A stretch of 64,000 nt of DNA from Gossypium raimondii (taxonomy: Eukaryota; Streptophyta; Magnoliopsida; Malvales; Malvaceae). The DNA is taken from NCBI RefSeq assembly GCF_025698545.1, contig NC_068569.1, positions 2,728,001 to 2,792,000 of the forward strand, written 5' to 3'. The notes below the pieces were generated by a model. That model searched no databases, was not told where the DNA came from, and saw only the letters and a program-made list of their open reading frames with translations. A program made the translations under genes and the position numbers. This document shows, one piece after another, positions 59,473 to 64,000 of the stretch (positions are counted from its first letter, which is position 1; every line of letters starts with the position of its first letter).

Positions 59473-62195
59473 TGTAACAGCCCAATTTTGGGCCTAGTCG
59501 GAACAGTGGTTTCAGGACCACAAATCCGACGAAGATAAATTTTATTTTTATTATATTTTTATGTTCTACGATGTCACAAAATGATTTCGTGGAAATTTCG
59601 TTCGAAAAGTTTCACGTTTGGGCACTCAATTTAGTCAAAAGAACTAAATTGTAAAAAGTGCAAAAGTTGAGATTTACATGTTAGAGGGTCCAATTGTTAT
59701 GAAATTTTAAATTGGAGGTACTTATATGGTAATTAGACCATTGGTTAAGTTGGTGAACAAAAATGGACATGGTTAGGCATGTTTCCAAAGTTTTTCATTA
59801 AGGGCATTTTGGTCATTTAGTTATTAAAATGAATTAAAAACCAAATTAAAAACCAATTTTTGTCCATCTTCAACCCCTAGGACGAAAATTAAATGGAGAA
59901 ACCATGGCTAGGGTTTTTCAAGCTTCCAAGCTCGATTGTAAGTCCGTTCTAGCCCCTTTTTTAATGATTTTTATGTTTTTGAAATCCTCGTAACAAGATT
60001 TACCTATTTTTACCATTATTTTGAACTAGGGTTTGTGTTTAAAAATTTACCCATGAATGATATGCATGTATTTTGATATTTTATGGAAGAATATGAATGT
60101 TTGGAGTGTGATGAACATCTTTTACTAAGTGATTTTCGATGAAAATGCCTAAAAGGATTAATTTGTAAAAGTTATAAAATATGTTACAAGTGTGTGAATA
60201 AGTGAGAATTTTGGACTGCTATAGTTATGAAAACGGTTTGAATAGGCCTAAAATACAAGAAAATTTAATAAAATATATTTTACGAGCCTAGGGGCAAAAT
60301 CGTAATTTTGTGAAACTTTAGGGGCAAAAATGTAATTTTCCAAAGTGTATTTTTGGACTAAATTGAATATTATGAGTGTTAAACAAGTTAAATCTGTTAT
60401 TATAAATCAAGAAAGACGAGCAATTGACTTTGATCAGTAAAAAAAAAGTGAGAAAAAGTGAAATTATAAAAGAGTACATTTAGCAATAAAACAGTTTAGA
60501 CAGCAACAGTTGTGTGACTTTGAAAATCACCAAAAATGGTGGAAATTTAATTAGAGGCTGAATAATATATGAAATTAAAGTTGAATGAGCCTATTTTCAC
60601 ATAAAAGAGACAGAGCAAGCAAAATAGTTTTATATTATAAGATATTTGAATTTTAGTGAGATAGGGCTAGAATGATTTCGAAATCCCTTATTCTGACTTT
60701 GGAAAATTATTAAAAATTGTACAAAAATAATTATGAGATAAACTTTATATTTTTAGAATCTTGAATGAGTCTATTTTCAAAAGAAACAAATGAGAACATT
60801 ATCCGAATTCTGTACTATGAAATAATTAATTTTTAGTGAAGAAAGGTTAGAACTATCGAGCAGTGAAACAGGGGAAATTTAAAGAATAAACTGTACTTAT
60901 TGTATAAGAAAAAAATTCTAAAAATTTTATGGTAAGAAGATATGAGTCTAGTTTCGAGGAAAATTAACGGATCTTAATTTGGAGCTCGGTAGCTCGAGAT
61001 ATAAATAAATTAGTGACTCTAACTCAGACAGACAGTTTGAATTTACATACAGGAAAATAGTGAAAGTATGAATAATGTTGTTTAAGTGTGTTATACACAT
61101 TAAGGATGTGGAATGGAAAGGAGGAGGAGGAAAATTGGAAAATATATGAATGATTTGTGTATAATTGTTCATATGCTAGATTATGATTGATAAACGATGA
61201 AATAGAAATGATGCTTATATTTGCGCATGATTGGTCATGGTTTAACCTCATGTGGGAAAATAAAGTTTCATAGTATGTGTGTTGGTATATTTGGAATATG
61301 ATATGGCTTGAGGTAATGTCATGAATGGTTTATGAATTAACACATGTTGGTAAGTTTGATACATGAACAAATGTTGTGCTCATTTATGCTTATAATGTTT
61401 ATGCTATATGTTTATTTGGTTAACATATTTGGTGTACATGCTTAAGCTTTGGCCAAGATGTGGTTGGATTATGCCACGTTAAACTTATAAGTTATGCATT
61501 GAGATGGTAAGTGCCTAAATGGAAATATGCTTGTGATCATGATAGGGGTGGTAAGGTTTAAATTATGTAATCTCTAGTGAAATGGTTTATCACGTGGTTA
61601 ATTCCAAAAAAGAATTATGTTTAATTGCATTAGCTTGCGACTATGGTTGAATGATATGCTTATGTCTTGTGTGATATGCATAGGAAACGGGTGTGGAAAG
61701 ATAATGAAATAGTAAGTTTATATTTGAAGTGAAAAATGACAAAAAAAAAAAGGATGATGAGTTTAATTGATGTTGTTATTTAAGCTAAAGTGATATTTTC
61801 ATTGCAAAATTAAGAATTTCATAAATGTATTAATAAATGGTATAATCGATAAACGTTGAGTTAAATGGTAAATACGTATTAGTATTGAACTTTCTAATAT
61901 TGAATTGTACGTGAATTAAATGGAAATTGCTAGTGATAGGATTTGAATTTTGAGCATGAGAAATTGTGAATTGAATAAAAAGAAATGAAGCATTGAATTG
62001 CATGAGTATGTATCGGGTATTATAAATATAATATTTTGAGGATATATTGTGAAGAATTATAAAAGCATGTTAATAATTTAAAAGTTTTAATTTAGATGAA
62101 ATTTTATAACTCGTTTCAATACATTTACAAGTGTATGTGTTCTGGTAATGCCTCGTACCCTATTTCAGTGTCGAATACGGGTAAAGGGTGTTACA
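59473..62195 (+). mobile_element. Solo LTR, 2723 bp, ATATT target duplication, nested
   Basis: It starts TGTAACAGCCCAATTTTGGG and ends AAAGGGTGTTACA. ATATT occurs at 59468-59472 and 62196-62200, a perfect duplication. It belongs to the same family as 4599 and 52500 by its left end and by a shared interior at 60490-60980. No coding sequence, so it is a solo LTR, inserted into the minus-strand copy around it. Confidence 0.92.
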
Positions 62196-62779
62196 ATATT
62201 ATTTCATTTCATACTTATAATCCATATTAGACATCATTTTACAACCAAAGTTACAAGACTTAAGTACATAATTTATATAATACCTAAGTACATGCCACTT
62301 TTACAAAAAATAAAAAAGAAGAAGATTACATCACTAAATTGTCTCTGAAGTCGGGATTGATCTGGATGCTGAACTGGACCTTTGATTTCTACTGACCTAC
62401 GCACGGAAACAACCGTCCGCTGAGTATTTTATACTCAATGGTATTACCATAATTCAAACTATATAACTTTAATGAATTATAAATATTAATCATATAATAT
62501 TAAACATGTAAAATTTATAACTTATAAGAACTAATTTACATTCAATTTCATATTTCATATAATAATTCATCAACAATGTCATATATTAATAACTTGAATT
62601 TGATCAATTCATGAACCTTAGGTTCATGCTTTCAAATCTCACAATTCGACTAACAATTTCTTTCTTATGCTTTCAGTCGTACGATCAATCAAATTTATTC
62701 AATTCTCACATTTCGATTATTCACCCTTTTAACAAACCCGAACCTTGACGGATACACGGATTCCAACCAAACACACCAA

Positions 62780-62915
62780 TACGACACATTTGTGCCTAAA
62801 ACGGTACTCAGTACCTGATCAACATATCAAAAGCAGTATACAACACATAAAGTGCCTGAAACGGCACACGTGGTGGCTAATACAACACATATAGTGCCTG
62901 ATCGGCAAGCCGATA
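62780..62915. repeat. Short diverged repeats in the LTR
   Basis: Words like AACACATATAGTGCCTGA recur about three times with 30-60 bp spacing. They are the LTR's own internal repeats, as also seen in the other copies. Confidence 0.55.
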
Positions 62916-63799
62916 AATTCTCGTACTCTTCTAGTCCTATGGCATATGCCAACTATATCCGACTAAGCCCGATTAGTTAATAGGGTATTCAAATCACTTT
63001 CTCAATTTCAATTTCACTTTCAATGTATAATTCAATTCGATACAATTTTCCACTTTCCAACAATATACTATCAAATATTCATACAGAATCATAATTCATC
63101 TCAATTTCATTCATTTCAATATTCATACCTACCTTAAAATTTTACTTACCATACACATAAATTTAAATATAACATTTAAAAAATAGTAGTTTGAATTATA
63201 GTAATACAAACCGTGAATTTCCCATTTTAGTCCTCAATAGTCTTCTCCTTTCCTTTGTGTGCCGATGCTTGGGGTTCTTTGTTAGCTATGAAAATAATAA
63301 TTAATTGAATTTCTTTTCAATTTATACCCTAATCCAAATTTAATCCTAATTAACTCATTTACTTTTCTAACTCAATTCACACTTCATTTCTACTTAATAT
63401 CTTGCCATATTCAACTTAACTATTCAATATTCATATTAAAACCTAATTTTAAACTTCTTTCAATTTAATCCCTACTATGTAAAACTTATAACCCAGTTTA
63501 CAATTTTAATCCTTTAATCAATTCTAACTTGAAATTCATTCAATTAAACCCTAACTCATTATTTTGTTCAACATGAACTATGTTCAAAACCTAAGAACTT
63601 TCAAAACTTCAACTTAATTTCAATAAAACTTTGTTCTAAAGCTTCTAAAACATCAAAATTAAGAGAAAATGACTTAATTAACTTACCTTTTAAAGCTTTA
63701 AAACCTTAAACCCTAGTTTTTCCCTTTCTTTTCTTTTTTTTCTTTCCTTCCTCCCTGTTTCGAAAGCTTCTGTTTCTTTTGTTATTTTACTTTATTATA

Positions 63800-63820
63800 T
63801 ATATATATATATTAGTTAAT
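63800..63820. repeat. TA microsatellite and AT-rich end of window
   Basis: A short TA run followed by 'aataat' and 'ttaat' repeats to the window edge. Confidence 0.7.
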
Positions 63821-64000
63821 AATATTAATAATAATACATTATAATAATATTTAATCCATAAATATCTTTTACTTAAATTTTAAGTAAATAAATAATTATA
63901 ATACAAGTGTATATATATTATTACACTTTACCATCTTATCACCATACACTTGTCTTAATTTATTTTATTTCATAATATAATAATATTAATAATAATATTT

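Larger units (their letters stand above)
59030..64000 (-). mobile_element. Minus-strand LTR-family copy, interrupted and running out of the window
   Basis: It begins TGTAACACCCGTTAACCC and contains 'gctggaacagggttacgag', the inverse of the family right end. After the plus-strand insertion (59473-62195) the minus copy appears to continue to the window end. It has GTGCCTGATCGGCA-like repeated words at 62790-62910 and T-rich tracts. No left end is seen by 64000. Genes are absent. Confidence 0.55.

Overview
This is plant nuclear DNA from a eudicot. The genes have introns with GT..AG borders, the intergenic DNA is very AT-rich and full of decayed transposons, and the gene families are plant-specific (ARF, JAZ/TIFY, AP2/ERF, PMEI, plant GH28). 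From memory, the LTR family starting TGTAACAGCCC resembles repeats common in cotton (Gossypium, Malvaceae). I cannot verify that here, so the genus is an inference.

Layout. 1-2425 (+) is the 3' five exons of a GH28 polygalacturonase-like gene. 2.4-15 kb is a repeat desert: two decayed LINE RNase H fragments, tRNA-like SINE remnants, a truncated LTR with a smaller LTR-like element nested in it, and two TTA-flanked inverted-terminus elements. 16.1-17.8 kb (+) is a four-exon JAZ1/2-type jasmonate repressor. 22.3-22.8 kb (-) is an intronless DREB-type AP2/ERF gene. 25.6-31.7 kb (-) is a complete 13-exon ARF7/ARF19-type auxin response factor. 32-40.5 kb is intergenic, with an hAT-type MITE carrying a perfect 8-bp target duplication. 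40.5-41.9 kb (+) is a six-exon gene for an uncharacterised membrane protein. 44.2-44.8 kb (-) is a secreted invertase/pectin methylesterase inhibitor-like protein. 47.2-47.8 kb (-) is an intronless, unrecognised membrane-anchored protein. 49-64 kb has no gene I can support. It holds nested repeats: a 1.1-kb foldback element, a larger foldback split by a solo LTR, direct and inverted repeat clusters, and minus-strand LTR-family copies, one split by a perfect solo LTR.

The genes do not form a pathway or cluster. Three encode hormone or stress regulators (JAZ, ERF, ARF) and two concern pectin (GH28, PMEI-like), which looks like ordinary plant gene order. The most informative structures are in the repeats: intact target duplications around solo LTRs, a 34-bp element made only of the two ends of a longer LTR-like element, a 73-bp duplicated LTR terminus, and a near-perfect 128-bp palindrome inside a solo LTR. 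I saw no CRISPR array, rRNA gene or intact tRNA gene, and no clear sign of a novel protein system.
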